This document shows positions 1 through 8,845 of a stretch of DNA of 64,000 bases, one piece after another. The notes beneath the pieces are model-generated. The model was given only the letters and a program-made list of their open reading frames with translations. It ran no database searches and had not been told where the DNA came from. Location of the stretch: NCBI RefSeq assembly GCF_030819275.1, contig NZ_JAUTBL010000001.1:372001-436000 (forward strand), in the 5' to 3' direction. The position numbers were made by a program, and so were the translations under genes. Each line of letters begins with the position of its first letter. Within the stretch, counting starts at the first letter, position 1. This DNA is from Agrobacterium larrymoorei (lineage in GTDB: Bacteria; Pseudomonadota; Alphaproteobacteria; Rhizobiales; Rhizobiaceae).

Positions 1-2
1 CC

Positions 3-716
3 CGCACCATGCGCGAAGAGATGCGAGCGGCCCGAAAGGGGCTTGCTGGACATATAAGGATTGCCGTTATCCCAACCGCACTGGCCATGGTGCCGAGGTT
101 GACGGAGCCGTTTCAGACACGTCATCCGGACGTCACCTTTTCGGTCACATCCCGTACTTCACTACAGGTGTTAAGCCAGCTGGAAAATCTCGAGATCGAC
201 GCGGGAATCACCTATCTCGACAATGAACCGCTAGGCCGCGTCACAACCGTTCCTCTTTATTCGGAGCGCTATCATCTCATAACTGCGGCCGGAACCCCGC
301 TTGCGGATCGCGAATTCGTGACGTGGAAGGAGGTTTCCGGCCTTCGGCTTTGTCTATTGACTCCAGACATGCAGAACCGCCGCATCATCAATTCGCATAT
401 GGCTGAAGCGGGCGTCCAGGCCAAGCCGACGCTTGAATCGAATTCGATGATCGTCTTGTTTTCCCACATAAGAACGGGGCAATGGGCTTCCATCATGCCA
501 CGTAACGTAGCGGAATCATTCGGTTTTCCTGAAGAGATCCGGATGATACCGATCTCGGAGCCGGATGCCGAACACCTGGTGGGCTTGGTCGCAACCCACC
601 GGGAGCCGCACACGCCACTCGTTTCAGCGCTTCTTCATGAAGCCAGATCCCGCGCTGCAGCATCGGCTTTCGATAGAAATTTTCTATCATACAACGGGAC
701 GTCTTTATTGACCTGA
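3..716 (+). CDS. LysR-family regulator, 3' part
   Basis: The reading frame is open to the left edge of the window, so the N-terminal helix-turn-helix lies outside and only the effector-binding part is seen. The visible residues have the two-lobed LysR substrate-binding layout: a beta strand near HIRIAVIPTA, the segment SQLENLEIDAGITYLD in the first lobe, and NSMIVLFSHIRTGQWASIMP where LysR proteins return to the hinge. It lies 134 bases upstream of fdsG on the same strand. In other bacteria LysR proteins next to fds genes (FdsR) control formate dehydrogenase, so that role is inferred from position. Family assignment is firm; the inducer is unknown. Confidence 0.85.
   Translation, partial: RTMREEMRAARKGLAGHIRIAVIPTALAMVPRLTEPFQTRHPDVTFSVTSRTSLQVLSQLENLEIDAGITYLDNEPLGRVTTVPLYSERYHLITAAGTPLADREFVTWKEVSGLRLCLLTPDMQNRRIINSHMAEAGVQAKPTLESNSMIVLFSHIRTGQWASIMPRNVAESFGFPEEIRMIPISEPDAEHLVGLVATHREPHTPLVSALLHEARSRAAASAFDRNFLSYNGTSLLT
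672..688. promoter_or_regulatory. 17-base dyad in the 3' end of the LysR gene
   Basis: Eight-base arms GATAGAAA and TTTCTATC flank a single T, giving a perfect inverted repeat inside the last codons of the regulator gene. A second, looser stem (AAGGATG at 716-722 with CATCCTT at 732-738) follows at the stop codon. Either could be a LysR-type site for the fds promoter, or chance in an AT-rich codon run. No function is shown. Confidence 0.25.
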
Positions 717-850
717 AGGATGCATTCTCGCCATCCTTCCCAAAAGCCAGATTGTAACATGCGTCACTGTCCAGCATTGAGCTGCTTGGTATCGCATGTG
801 CGGCAGAGACAATCCTCTGTTCGTCTGGCGTCGGTTTGGGAGGACTGACC

Positions 851-1330
851 ATGAACATTCGAGCGGTTGCCAGCACCGAGGCGAGCCGGATTTCCGAAAT
901 CATCGATCACTGTCGCCACTTGGAAGGGCCGATGTTGCCTATCCTGCATCAGGTGCAGGAGGAGTTCGGCTATATTCCCGAAAGTGCCAAGCAGTTGATC
1001 GCCTCCGCGCTCAACCTCTCGCGGGCGGAAGTGCATGGTGTCATCACCTTCTATCACGATTTTCGCGATCATCCTGCTGGACGCCACACCTTGAAGCTCT
1101 GTCGCGCCGAAGCCTGTCAGTCGATGGGTGGCGACAGGCTCGCCGAACGCGCGAAAGCAAGGCTCGGGCTCGATTGGCACGAGACCGCACCGGACGGCTC
1201 GGTCACGCTGGAGCCCGTCTTCTGTCTTGGCCTCTGCGCTTCCGCTCCGGCGGCAATGCTGGATGGCGAGCTTTACGGTCGCGTGGACGAGCACTGTCTG
1301 AACGACATCGTGGCGGAGGTCAGCAAATGA
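851..1330 (+). CDS. fdsG: NAD-dependent formate dehydrogenase gamma subunit
   Basis: This is a 159-residue NuoE-like subunit carrying one [2Fe-2S] cluster. It belongs to the cytoplasmic FdsABG(D) formate dehydrogenase, which passes electrons from formate to NAD+. The cluster ligands are the cysteine pair in LCRAEACQSMGG and the pair in CLGLCASAPA, spaced as in the thioredoxin-like ferredoxin fold of NuoE. The ATG at 851 follows a good GGGAGGA site at 838-844; an upstream in-frame start at 836 would bury that site. Its stop overlaps the start of fdsB (ATGA), so the two are translationally coupled as the first genes of the operon. Confidence 0.95.
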   Translation: MNIRAVASTEASRISEIIDHCRHLEGPMLPILHQVQEEFGYIPESAKQLIASALNLSRAEVHGVITFYHDFRDHPAGRHTLKLCRAEACQSMGGDRLAERAKARLGLDWHETAPDGSVTLEPVFCLGLCASAPAAMLDGELYGRVDEHCLNDIVAEVSK

Positions 1331-2883
1331 CCATCACCGTCTTCGTTCCCCGCGATGCGGCAGCACTTGCCGTGGGTGCCGACAAGGTGGCAGCGGCCAT
1401 TGAGCGCGAGGCCGCCTCCCGCGGACATGATGTCCACATCATCCGCAACGGCTCTCGCGGAATGCTCTGGCTGGAAGTGCTGGTTGAGGTGCGCACCGAC
1501 GCGGGGCGTGTCGCCTACGGACCGGTCAGGGCGTCGGATGTCCCGTCGCTTTTCGATGCGGGCTTTCTGAATGGCGGCCGGCATCCGCTCGGTCACGGCC
1601 TAACGCAGGATATCCCTGTCCTCAAGGGCCAGACACGCCTCACCTTTTCCCGCTGTGGCGTCACCGATCCGCTGTCGCTCGATGACTACCGCCAGTATCA
1701 GGGCCTGACCGGCTTGGAAAAGGCAATCAAGATGGCACCTGCGGATATCGTCCGGCAGGTAACGGACAGCGGCCTTCGCGGCCGCGGCGGTGCGGGCTTC
1801 CCGACGGGCATCAAATGGAAGACAGTTGCCGACGCTTCCGCCGACCAGAAATACATCGTCTGCAACGCCGATGAAGGCGATAGCGGCACCTTCGCTGACC
1901 GTATGATCATGGAAGGCGATCCCTTTGTCCTGATCGAGGGCATGGCGATCGCCGCAATCGCGGTCGGTGCGACCAAGGGCTACATCTACACCCGTTCTGA
2001 ATATCCGCACGCGATCGCCATTATGGACAAGGCAATCAAGATCGCCCGCGCTGCTGGCATCCTCGGCCCTTCAGTGATGGGCTCGGCTTATGCCTTCGAC
2101 ATGGAAGTGCGCATGGGTGCAGGCGCCTATGTCTGCGGCGAGGAGACCTCTCTACTCAACAGCCTGGAAGGCAAGCGCGGTATCGTTCGCGCCAAGCCGC
2201 CGCTTCCCGCGCTTCAGGGCCTGTTCGGCAAGCCGACCGTCGTCAACAACGTCATGTCGCTGGCCTCCATTCCGGTGATTATGGATCGCGGCGCGCAGTT
2301 CTATCGTGATTATGGCGTCGGTCGGTCCAATGGCACGATCCCGATTCAACTTGCCGGCAACCTGAAGCATGGCGGCCTGTACGAAACCGCATTCGGCATG
2401 ACGCTCGGCCAACTCGTCAACGAGATCGGCGGCGGCACCATTTCCGGTCGCGCGGTCAAGGCGGTGCAGGTGGGCGGCCCACTCGGCGCTTATTTCCCGC
2501 CATCGCTCTTCGACACTGTCTTCGACTATGAGGCCTTCACTGTCGCTGGTGGCCTGATCGGTCACGCGGGCATTGTCGTTTTCGACGACACCGTCGACAT
2601 GCTGAAGCAGGCGCGGTTTGCGATGGAATTCTGCGCGGTCGAGAGCTGTGGCAAGTGCACCCCCTGCCGCATCGGTTCGACACGCGGCGTCGAAACCGCC
2701 GACAAGATTGCCCTCGGCATCGAGCCCGAGAAGAACCGCCAACTCCTGGCAGATCTGTGCAACACTATGAAGTTCGGCTCGCTCTGCGCGCTGGGCGGCT
2801 TCACCCCCTATCCGGTGATGAGCGCGATGACGCACTTCCCGGAGGATTTCGCACCCACCCCACTTGTTGAAGCGGCGGAGTGA
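1327..2883 (+). CDS. fdsB: NAD-dependent formate dehydrogenase beta subunit
   Basis: This 518-residue NuoF-like flavoprotein is the site of NAD+ reduction in the complex. An N-terminal thioredoxin-like extension of about 110 residues precedes the NuoF core. The core shows the glycine-rich FMN loop RGRGGAGFPTG at about 151-161, the NADEGDSGTF stretch at 180-189, the nucleotide-site segment GAGAYVCGEETSLL, and the [4Fe-4S] ligands C441, C444, C447 and C487. The frame continues open upstream through fdsG in another register, but the ATG overlapping the fdsG stop is the only start that gives a normal family N-terminus. Confidence 0.96.
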   Translation: MTITVFVPRDAAALAVGADKVAAAIEREAASRGHDVHIIRNGSRGMLWLEVLVEVRTDAGRVAYGPVRASDVPSLFDAGFLNGGRHPLGHGLTQDIPVLKGQTRLTFSRCGVTDPLSLDDYRQYQGLTGLEKAIKMAPADIVRQVTDSGLRGRGGAGFPTGIKWKTVADASADQKYIVCNADEGDSGTFADRMIMEGDPFVLIEGMAIAAIAVGATKGYIYTRSEYPHAIAIMDKAIKIARAAGILGPSVMGSAYAFDMEVRMGAGAYVCGEETSLLNSLEGKRGIVRAKPPLPALQGLFGKPTVVNNVMSLASIPVIMDRGAQFYRDYGVGRSNGTIPIQLAGNLKHGGLYETAFGMTLGQLVNEIGGGTISGRAVKAVQVGGPLGAYFPPSLFDTVFDYEAFTVAGGLIGHAGIVVFDDTVDMLKQARFAMEFCAVESCGKCTPCRIGSTRGVETADKIALGIEPEKNRQLLADLCNTMKFGSLCALGGFTPYPVMSAMTHFPEDFAPTPLVEAAE

Positions 2884-2887
2884 TACC

Positions 2888-5770
2888 ATGACCCTTGTTC
2901 ACGAAATCGATTACGGCACCCCGGCTTCCAAATCCACGGACCTGGTAACCCTGACCATTGATGGTCGCGAAATCACCGTCCCTGCGGGCACCTCCATCAT
3001 GCGCGCCTCCATGGAAGCGGGTATTCAGGTTCCGAAGCTTTGCGCCACCGATATGGTCGACGCATTCGGCTCCTGCCGCCTCTGTCTGGTGGAGGTGGAG
3101 GGCCGAAACGGCACCCCCGCCTCCTGCACCACGCCGGTTGCTCCAGGCCTCGTCGTCCACACACAGACGGACCGGTTGAAGCAAATCCGAAAAGGGGTGA
3201 TGGAACTCTACATCTCCGACCACCCGCTCGACTGCCTGACTTGCGCGGCCAATGGCGATTGTGAATTGCAGCACATGGCGGGCGCAGTTGGGCTCCGCGA
3301 TGTACGCTACGGCTATGAGGGCGACAACCACGTCAAGGCGCGCTCGACTGATGGCGGCATCAACGTGCAGTGGATGCCGAAGGACGAGTCCAACCCCTAC
3401 TTCACCTATGATCCATCGAAGTGCATCGTCTGCTCACGTTGCGTCCGCGCCTGCGAGGACGTCCAAGGAACCTTCGCGCTGACCATCGAAGGCCGTGGCT
3501 TTGACAGCCGCGTGTCCCCCGGTGCGCATGAAGCTTTCCTCGATTCCGAATGTGTCTCCTGTGGCGCCTGCGTTCAGGCCTGCCCTACGGCGACCTTGAC
3601 GGAAAAGTCAGTGATCGCCATCGGTCAGCCCGAACACTCCGTCGTGACCACCTGCGCCTATTGCGGCGTCGGCTGTTCCTTCAAGGCTGAGATGCGCGGC
3701 GAAGAGTTGGTTCGCATGGTTCCTTGGAAGGATGGCCAGGCCAATCGCGGTCATTCCTGCGTCAAGGGTCGCTTCGCCTATGGCTACGCCAGCCACAAGG
3801 ACCGCATTCTCAATCCGATGATCCGCGAGAAGATCACCGACCCCTGGCGGGAGGTGACGTGGGAAGAGGCTTACTCCCATGTGGCGTCCGAGTTTCATCG
3901 TATCCAGGCACAATATGGCCGTGAGTCAATCGGCGGCATCACCTCCTCGCGCTGCACGAATGAGGAAACCTACCTCGTTCAGAAGCTGATCCGCGCTGGC
4001 TTCGGCAACAACAATGTCGATACCTGCGCCCGCGTCTGCCATTCACCGACAGGCTATGGCCTAGGCCAGGCCTTCGGCACGTCCGCCGGTACGCAGAATT
4101 TCGACAGCGTCGAGCATTCCGATGTCGTGCTTGTCATTGGCGCCAACCCCACGGACGGCCACCCGGTCTTCGGTTCACGCCTCAAGAAGCGGCTGCGCCA
4201 GGGCGCCAAGCTCATCGTCATCGATCCGCGCCGCATTGATCTGGTGCGGACACCACATGTGGAAGCGGCTTTCCATCTGCCGCTGAAGCCCGGCACGAAT
4301 GTCGCGGTGCTGACCGCACTTGCACATGTCATCGTCACCGAAGGGCTTTTCAACGAAGCCTTCATTCGCGAACGTTGCGACTGGTCCGAATTCGAGGATT
4401 GGGCGGCCTTTGTTTCCGAGGAACAGCACAGCCCGGAAGAGACGGAAAAGTTCACCGGCGTTCCGGCAGCGGAACTCCGCGGTGCTGCGCGTCTCTATGC
4501 CCGCGGCGGCAATGGCGCGATCTATTACGGTCTTGGCGTCACCGAACACAGCCAAGGCTCGACGACCGTCATGGCAATCGCCAACCTCGCCATGGCGACC
4601 GGCAATATCGGTCGTCCGGGCGTTGGCGTGAACCCATTGCGGGGGCAGAACAATGTGCAGGGCTCCTGTGACATGGGTTCGTTCCCGCACGAACTGCCGG
4701 GCTATCGTCACATCTCCGATGACGCCACGCGCGAGACCTTCGAGAAGCTTTGGGGCGTGACGCTCAACAACGAGCCGGGCTTGCGTATTCCCAACATGCT
4801 GGATGCCGCTGTCGAAGGCTCGTTCAAGGGCATTTACATTCAGGGCGAAGACATTCTGCAGTCCGACCCCGATACCAAGCATGTGTCTGCCGGCCTCGCT
4901 GCAATGGAATGCGTTGTGGTGCACGATCTCTTCCTCAATGAGACGGCAAACTATGCGCATGTCTTCCTGCCGGGCTCGACCTTCCTGGAAAAAGACGGCA
5001 CTTTCACCAATGCCGAACGCCGCATCAACCGCGTGCGCAAGGTGATGAGCCCGAAAAATGGCTATGCCGATTGGGAGGTGACCCAGAAACTTGCTCAGGC
5101 GATGGGGCTCGATTGGAACTACACTCATCCATCGCAGATCATGGATGAGATCGCGGCAACGACGCCGAGCTTCGCCAGCGTATCTTACGACTATCTTGAG
5201 AAGCACGGCTCGGTTCAGTGGCCTTGCAACGAGAAATTCCCGCAAGGTTCGCCGATCATGCATGTCGACGGTTTCGTCCGTGGCAAGGGCAAGTTCATCC
5301 GCACCGAATATGTGGCGACCGACGAGCGCACTGGCTCCCGCTTCCCACTGCTGCTGACGACAGGTCGTATCCTGTCTCAGTACAATGTTGGCGCGCAGAC
5401 GCGACGGACGGAAAACGTCGTCTGGCACGAGGAGGACCGGCTGGAAATCCATCCGCACGACGCCGAACAGCGTGGCATCAAGGAGGGTGACTGGATCAAG
5501 CTTGCCAGCCGCTCGGGCGACACGACGCTTAGGGCGCTGATCACCGATCGGGTTTCGCCGGGCGTGGTCTACACGACGTTCCACCATCCGGACACGCAGG
5601 CCAATGTCATCACCACGGACTTCTCGGACTGGGCGACCAATTGCCCGGAATACAAAGTCACGGCCGTTCAGGTCTCGCCGTCCAACGGTCCAACGGAATG
5701 GCAGGAGGATTACGAAGAATTTTCCCGCCAGTCGCGCCGAATCGTGGCGAAACTCGACGCGGCGGAATAG
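2888..5770 (+). CDS. fdsA: Formate dehydrogenase alpha subunit (Mo/W-bis-MGD)
   Basis: This is the 960-residue catalytic subunit that oxidises formate to CO2. In order it carries an N-terminal [2Fe-2S] ferredoxin domain (C62, C63-region and C80 area), a NuoG-type His/Cys cluster site around HPLDCLTCAANGDC (112-125), two ferredoxin [4Fe-4S] motifs (C179-C189 and C222-C232), and the cofactor-proximal cluster CAYCGVGC (256-263). The molybdopterin domain follows, with C384-H385 in ARVCHSPTG as the predicted metal ligand and catalytic histidine. It uses cysteine, not selenocysteine. The start at 2888 lies four bases after the fdsB stop. Length and domain order match FdsA of Rhodobacter and Cupriavidus. 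Confidence 0.97.
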   Translation: MTLVHEIDYGTPASKSTDLVTLTIDGREITVPAGTSIMRASMEAGIQVPKLCATDMVDAFGSCRLCLVEVEGRNGTPASCTTPVAPGLVVHTQTDRLKQIRKGVMELYISDHPLDCLTCAANGDCELQHMAGAVGLRDVRYGYEGDNHVKARSTDGGINVQWMPKDESNPYFTYDPSKCIVCSRCVRACEDVQGTFALTIEGRGFDSRVSPGAHEAFLDSECVSCGACVQACPTATLTEKSVIAIGQPEHSVVTTCAYCGVGCSFKAEMRGEELVRMVPWKDGQANRGHSCVKGRFAYGYASHKDRILNPMIREKITDPWREVTWEEAYSHVASEFHRIQAQYGRESIGGITSSRCTNEETYLVQKLIRAGFGNNNVDTCARVCHSPTGYGLGQAFGTSAGTQNFDSVEHSDVVLVIGANPTDGHPVFGSRLKKRLRQGAKLIVIDPRRIDLVRTPHVEAAFHLPLKPGTNVAVLTALAHVIVTEGLFNEAFIRERCDWSEFEDWAAFVSEEQHSPEETEKFTGVPAAELRGAARLYARGGNGAIYYGLGVTEHSQGSTTVMAIANLAMATGNIGRPGVGVNPLRGQNNVQGSCDMGSFPHELPGYRHISDDATRETFEKLWGVTLNNEPGLRIPNMLDAAVEGSFKGIYIQGEDILQSDPDTKHVSAGLAAMECVVVHDLFLNETANYAHVFLPGSTFLEKDGTFTNAERRINRVRKVMSPKNGYADWEVTQKLAQAMGLDWNYTHPSQIMDEIAATTPSFASVSYDYLEKHGSVQWPCNEKFPQGSPIMHVDGFVRGKGKFIRTEYVATDERTGSRFPLLLTTGRILSQYNVGAQTRRTENVVWHEEDRLEIHPHDAEQRGIKEGDWIKLASRSGDTTLRALITDRVSPGVVYTTFHHPDTQANVITTDFSDWATNCPEYKVTAVQVSPSNGPTEWQEDYEEFSRQSRRIVAKLDAAE

Positions 5771-5779
5771 GATCGGAGG

Positions 5780-6604
5780 ATGCAGCAGAAACCGAGCCGA
5801 ACGATCGACGAATGGCGCTTCCGACAGGGGCGAATGGAGACAGGTCACCGCATCGTTCCGGAGGAAGTGCCGGTCGCCTTTTCCTATGGCGGCTCCACCC
5901 ATGCGGTGATGATGGCAACGCCGACAGACCTCATCGACTTCGCCTATGGTTTTTCGCTGGCGGAGGAAATCGTGACGTCGGCGGAGGATATCCTCGAGGT
6001 CGATTTGGTTGAAGCCGGTCGGGGGATCGACGTGCAGATCACGCTGAAAGACTCCACGGCCAATGCGCTGGTGGCGCGCCGGCGGCGCATGGCGGGGCCG
6101 GTCGGCTGTGGTCTCTGCGGCATCGAATCGATCGAGCAGGCAACCCGCACCGTTGCGAAGGTGAAGGAGCCATCCGCTCGCCTGATGCCCCGGCAGATCA
6201 GCGAAGCCATCCGCCTGCTTGGTGAAGGGCAAAGCCTGAACCGCGAAACGAGGGCAGTCCATGGTGCCGGCTTCTACCGGCCGGACAGCGGCATCGTCGC
6301 GGTGCGAGAAGATGTCGGGCGGCACAATGCCTTGGACAAGCTTGCCGGAGCGATCCTTCGCTCCGGGCGACCGGCAGCCGATGGGGTCGTGGTCCTCACC
6401 AGCCGCCTCTCCGTTGAAATGGTGCAGAAAACGGCGCTTCTGGGATGCCCCGTTCTCGTTGCGATTTCGGCACCGACGGCGCTTGCCATCGAGACGGCGG
6501 AAGAAGCAGGCATCAGCCTGATCGGAATTGCGCGCGGTGATGAATTCGAAGTTTTTACCAGACCGGACCGCCTGGCCTCCGGGGAGAACAGTCATGTCGC
6601 TTAG
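5780..6604 (+). CDS. fdhD: Formate dehydrogenase sulfurtransferase FdhD/FdsC
   Basis: This 274-residue FdhD-family protein (FdsC in the fds operons) protects the molybdenum cofactor and passes sulfur to it before insertion into the alpha subunit. The functional loop is the double cysteine CGLCG at 110-114. The C-terminal REDVGRHNALDKL segment is the usual nucleotide or cofactor-binding core. A GGAGG site (5774-5778) sits immediately before the ATG, close but usable. It lies 9 bases after fdsA and overlaps fdsD by 11 bases, which fits operon transcription and co-translation. Confidence 0.93.
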   Translation: MQQKPSRTIDEWRFRQGRMETGHRIVPEEVPVAFSYGGSTHAVMMATPTDLIDFAYGFSLAEEIVTSAEDILEVDLVEAGRGIDVQITLKDSTANALVARRRRMAGPVGCGLCGIESIEQATRTVAKVKEPSARLMPRQISEAIRLLGEGQSLNRETRAVHGAGFYRPDSGIVAVREDVGRHNALDKLAGAILRSGRPAADGVVVLTSRLSVEMVQKTALLGCPVLVAISAPTALAIETAEEAGISLIGIARGDEFEVFTRPDRLASGENSHVA

Positions 6605-6929
6605 TCATACTGATGAAAAGCTTGTCCGCATGGCGAACCAGATTGCCACATTCTTTACCTCCCAGCCACAGGACGTGCAGGTGGATGGTGTGGCGACCCA
6701 CATCAACAAGTTCTGGGAACCGCGCATGCGGCGGCGCTTTTTTGAGATGATCGACAATGATGCAGACGGCTTCCTGCCGCTCGTCATTGCCGCCTCGGCT
6801 AAGATCAAACGTCCTGACGACCCTACGACGCAGGCAGTCGGCCTTGGATCGGATGCCGCAAGAGGTGCTCCGGGAGGCAAAGGTCCGATCGCCGGGGAGT
6901 CTCTGTCGGAACCCAGTGTTCCTTCTTGA
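6594..6929 (+). CDS. fdsD: Formate dehydrogenase delta subunit, extended C-terminus
   Basis: The protein has 111 residues. Residues 1-75 match the small FdsD subunit: a helix with KLVRMANQIATFF, then VDGVATHINKFWEPRMRRRF and a segment ending near IAASAKIKRP. FdsD is needed for assembly or activity of the soluble formate dehydrogenase. The family is usually about 70-80 residues; here a polar Gly/Ser/Pro tail of roughly 35 residues follows. The ATG at 6594 overlaps the end of fdhD. The tail could be a genuine extension or could follow a small frameshift near the usual stop; sequence alone does not decide. Confidence 0.85.
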   Translation: MSLSHTDEKLVRMANQIATFFTSQPQDVQVDGVATHINKFWEPRMRRRFFEMIDNDADGFLPLVIAASAKIKRPDDPTTQAVGLGSDAARGAPGGKGPIAGESLSEPSVPS

Positions 6930-7116
6930 GCGGCGTGATCTTCCGCTCATGGCGTGCCTCGTTTGGCACACCCCAACGCGATGAGATCGAAACATCTTTT
7001 CGGAAGACCGGTCAACGATCGGCCGGGCCTTCCATTCTTCTCCTCGATGCCCGCTCATCGCGTATGAGTGGATGTACTCGAAGTTATCATGACATTCCAA
7101 GAGGGAGGTATTGTCG

Positions 7117-8769
7117 ATGGCAGTTGCAGGCGTAAGCGGAGGAGGCATGGCGGGGGCCGGTCTTCTTGATCGAGAGCGAATTATCGCCAAGCCCGGTTTC
7201 AATCGCTGGCTGGTTCCACCAGCGGCACTAGCAATCCATCTGTGCATCGGCATGGCCTACGGCTTCAGCGTGTTCTGGCTCCCGCTGTCCAAAGCCCTTC
7301 CGGCAACCGATCCAAGCTGCTCGAGCCTGACTCTCGTCGGCGCTCTCTTCACCACCGCCTGCAATTGGCGCGTCGCTGACCTTGGATGGATCTATACGCT
7401 CTTCTTCGTTCTCCTCGGCTGCTCGGCTGCGATCTGGGGCGGCTGGCTGGAGCGGGTCGGCCCGCGCAAAGCCGGCTTCGTCTCCGCCTGCTGCTGGTGC
7501 GGCGGCATTCTGGTCGCAGCCCTTGGCGTCTTGACCCATCAGTTGTGGTTGATGTGGCTCGGTGCTGGCGTGATTGGCGGCGTGGGTCTTGGCCTCGGTT
7601 ACATCTCTCCCGTCTCAACGCTGATCAAGTGGTTCCCCGACCGGCGCGGCATGGCGACCGGCATGGCGATCATGGGTTTCGGCGGTGGCGCGATGATTGG
7701 TGCACCGCTTGCCAACCTGCTGATGGGCTATTTCAAGACCGATGCCACGGTCGGCGTCTGGCAGACCTTCGTCGTCATGGCGCTGATCTATTTCGTCTTC
7801 ATGATGGCAGGTGCCTTCGGTTATCGTATTCCCCCGGCTGGCTGGCGCCCTGAAGGCTGGACGCCACCTGCGGCCAAAAGTGCGATGATCACCACCCGGC
7901 ATGTGCATTTGCGTGACGCGCACAAAACCAAGCAGTTCTGGTTGATCTGGGCGGTTCTCTGCCTCAACGTTTCCGCCGGCATCGGTGTCATCGGCATGGC
8001 CTCGCCGATGCTGCAGGAAATCTTCGCTGGCTCTTTGATCGGTCAGCCAGGCGTTGCCTTTGCCGATCTCGATGCCGCGCAAAAGGCGCAGATCGCCGCC
8101 ATCGCCGCAGGCTTTACCGGGCTTCTGTCACTGTTCAACATTGGCGGCCGCTTCTTCTGGGCCTCCATGTCCGACAAGATCGGCAGAAAGAACACATACT
8201 TCTGCTTCTTCATTCTCGGCATCATTCTTTATGCGCTGGCACCGACACTCGCTCTGATGGGCTCCAAGGCTCTCTTCGTCCTCGCCTTCGGCATCATCCT
8301 GTCCATGTATGGCGGCGGTTTCGCCACTATTCCGGCCTATCTTGCCGACATCTTCGGCACGCAGTTCGTCGGCGCCATCCACGGTCGTCTGCTGACGGCC
8401 TGGGCAACGGCTGGCATCGTTGGTCCGGTCGTGGTCAACTATATCCGTGAGGCGCAGATCGCCGCCGGTGTGGCACCCGGTCCGGCACTCTACACCAGCA
8501 CGATGTATATTCTCGCGGGTATGCTGGCGCTTGGCCTCATCGCCAACGCCTTCGTCAAACCACTCTCCGACAAGTGGTTCATGTCGGATGAGGAAGTCGC
8601 CTCGCTCCAGGCCAAGACCGCTGCCGCCAATGCCGGCCCGACTGGTTCCTTCGGCATCGGCAAGGGCGGTTTCGATGGCAAGGCCGCTCTCGCCTGGGCC
8701 GCTGTCGGCCTTCCGCTCCTGTGGGGCGTTTGGGTGACGCTGAAGAGTAGCTTCGCGCTCTTTGGATAA
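7117..8769 (+). CDS. OFA-family MFS transporter (oxalate/formate-type)
   Basis: This 550-residue membrane protein has about twelve hydrophobic segments and major-facilitator hallmarks, including a conserved loop near SDKIGRKNTYF between the halves and LGYISPVSTLIKWFPDRRGMATG, typical of the oxalate:formate antiporter family. The ATG at 7117 sits eight bases after GAGGGAGG; the TTG at 7111 is too close to that site. It is 187 bases after fdsD and closed by a terminator, so it may share the operon or have its own promoter. The context makes formate or a related small acid the likely substrate, but OFA members vary and the substrate is inferred. Confidence 0.88.
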   Translation: MAVAGVSGGGMAGAGLLDRERIIAKPGFNRWLVPPAALAIHLCIGMAYGFSVFWLPLSKALPATDPSCSSLTLVGALFTTACNWRVADLGWIYTLFFVLLGCSAAIWGGWLERVGPRKAGFVSACCWCGGILVAALGVLTHQLWLMWLGAGVIGGVGLGLGYISPVSTLIKWFPDRRGMATGMAIMGFGGGAMIGAPLANLLMGYFKTDATVGVWQTFVVMALIYFVFMMAGAFGYRIPPAGWRPEGWTPPAAKSAMITTRHVHLRDAHKTKQFWLIWAVLCLNVSAGIGVIGMASPMLQEIFAGSLIGQPGVAFADLDAAQKAQIAAIAAGFTGLLSLFNIGGRFFWASMSDKIGRKNTYFCFFILGIILYALAPTLALMGSKALFVLAFGIILSMYGGGFATIPAYLADIFGTQFVGAIHGRLLTAWATAGIVGPVVVNYIREAQIAAGVAPGPALYTSTMYILAGMLALGLIANAFVKPLSDKWFMSDEEVASLQAKTAAANAGPTGSFGIGKGGFDGKAALAWAAVGLPLLWGVWVTLKSSFALFG

Positions 8770-8796
8770 ATTTGCCGAAGGTCGTCAAAAACAATC

Positions 8797-8824
8797 AAGA
8801 GCCGGCGCAAGTCGGCTCTTTTTG
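8797..8824. terminator. Bidirectional intrinsic terminator
   Basis: An eight-base stem AAGAGCCG (8797-8804) / CGGCTCTT (8813-8820) continues into TTT on the + strand and has a T-rich run on the other side as well. It lies between the convergent MFS and pcm genes and can serve both. Confidence 0.85.
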
Positions 8825-8845
8825 TTGGCGAAGCCCAACGCCGAT

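Noticed and set aside
4175-6595. 806-codon open frame on the minus strand
   Set aside because: Antisense to fdsA and fdhD; His/Arg-rich translation typical of a shadow frame.
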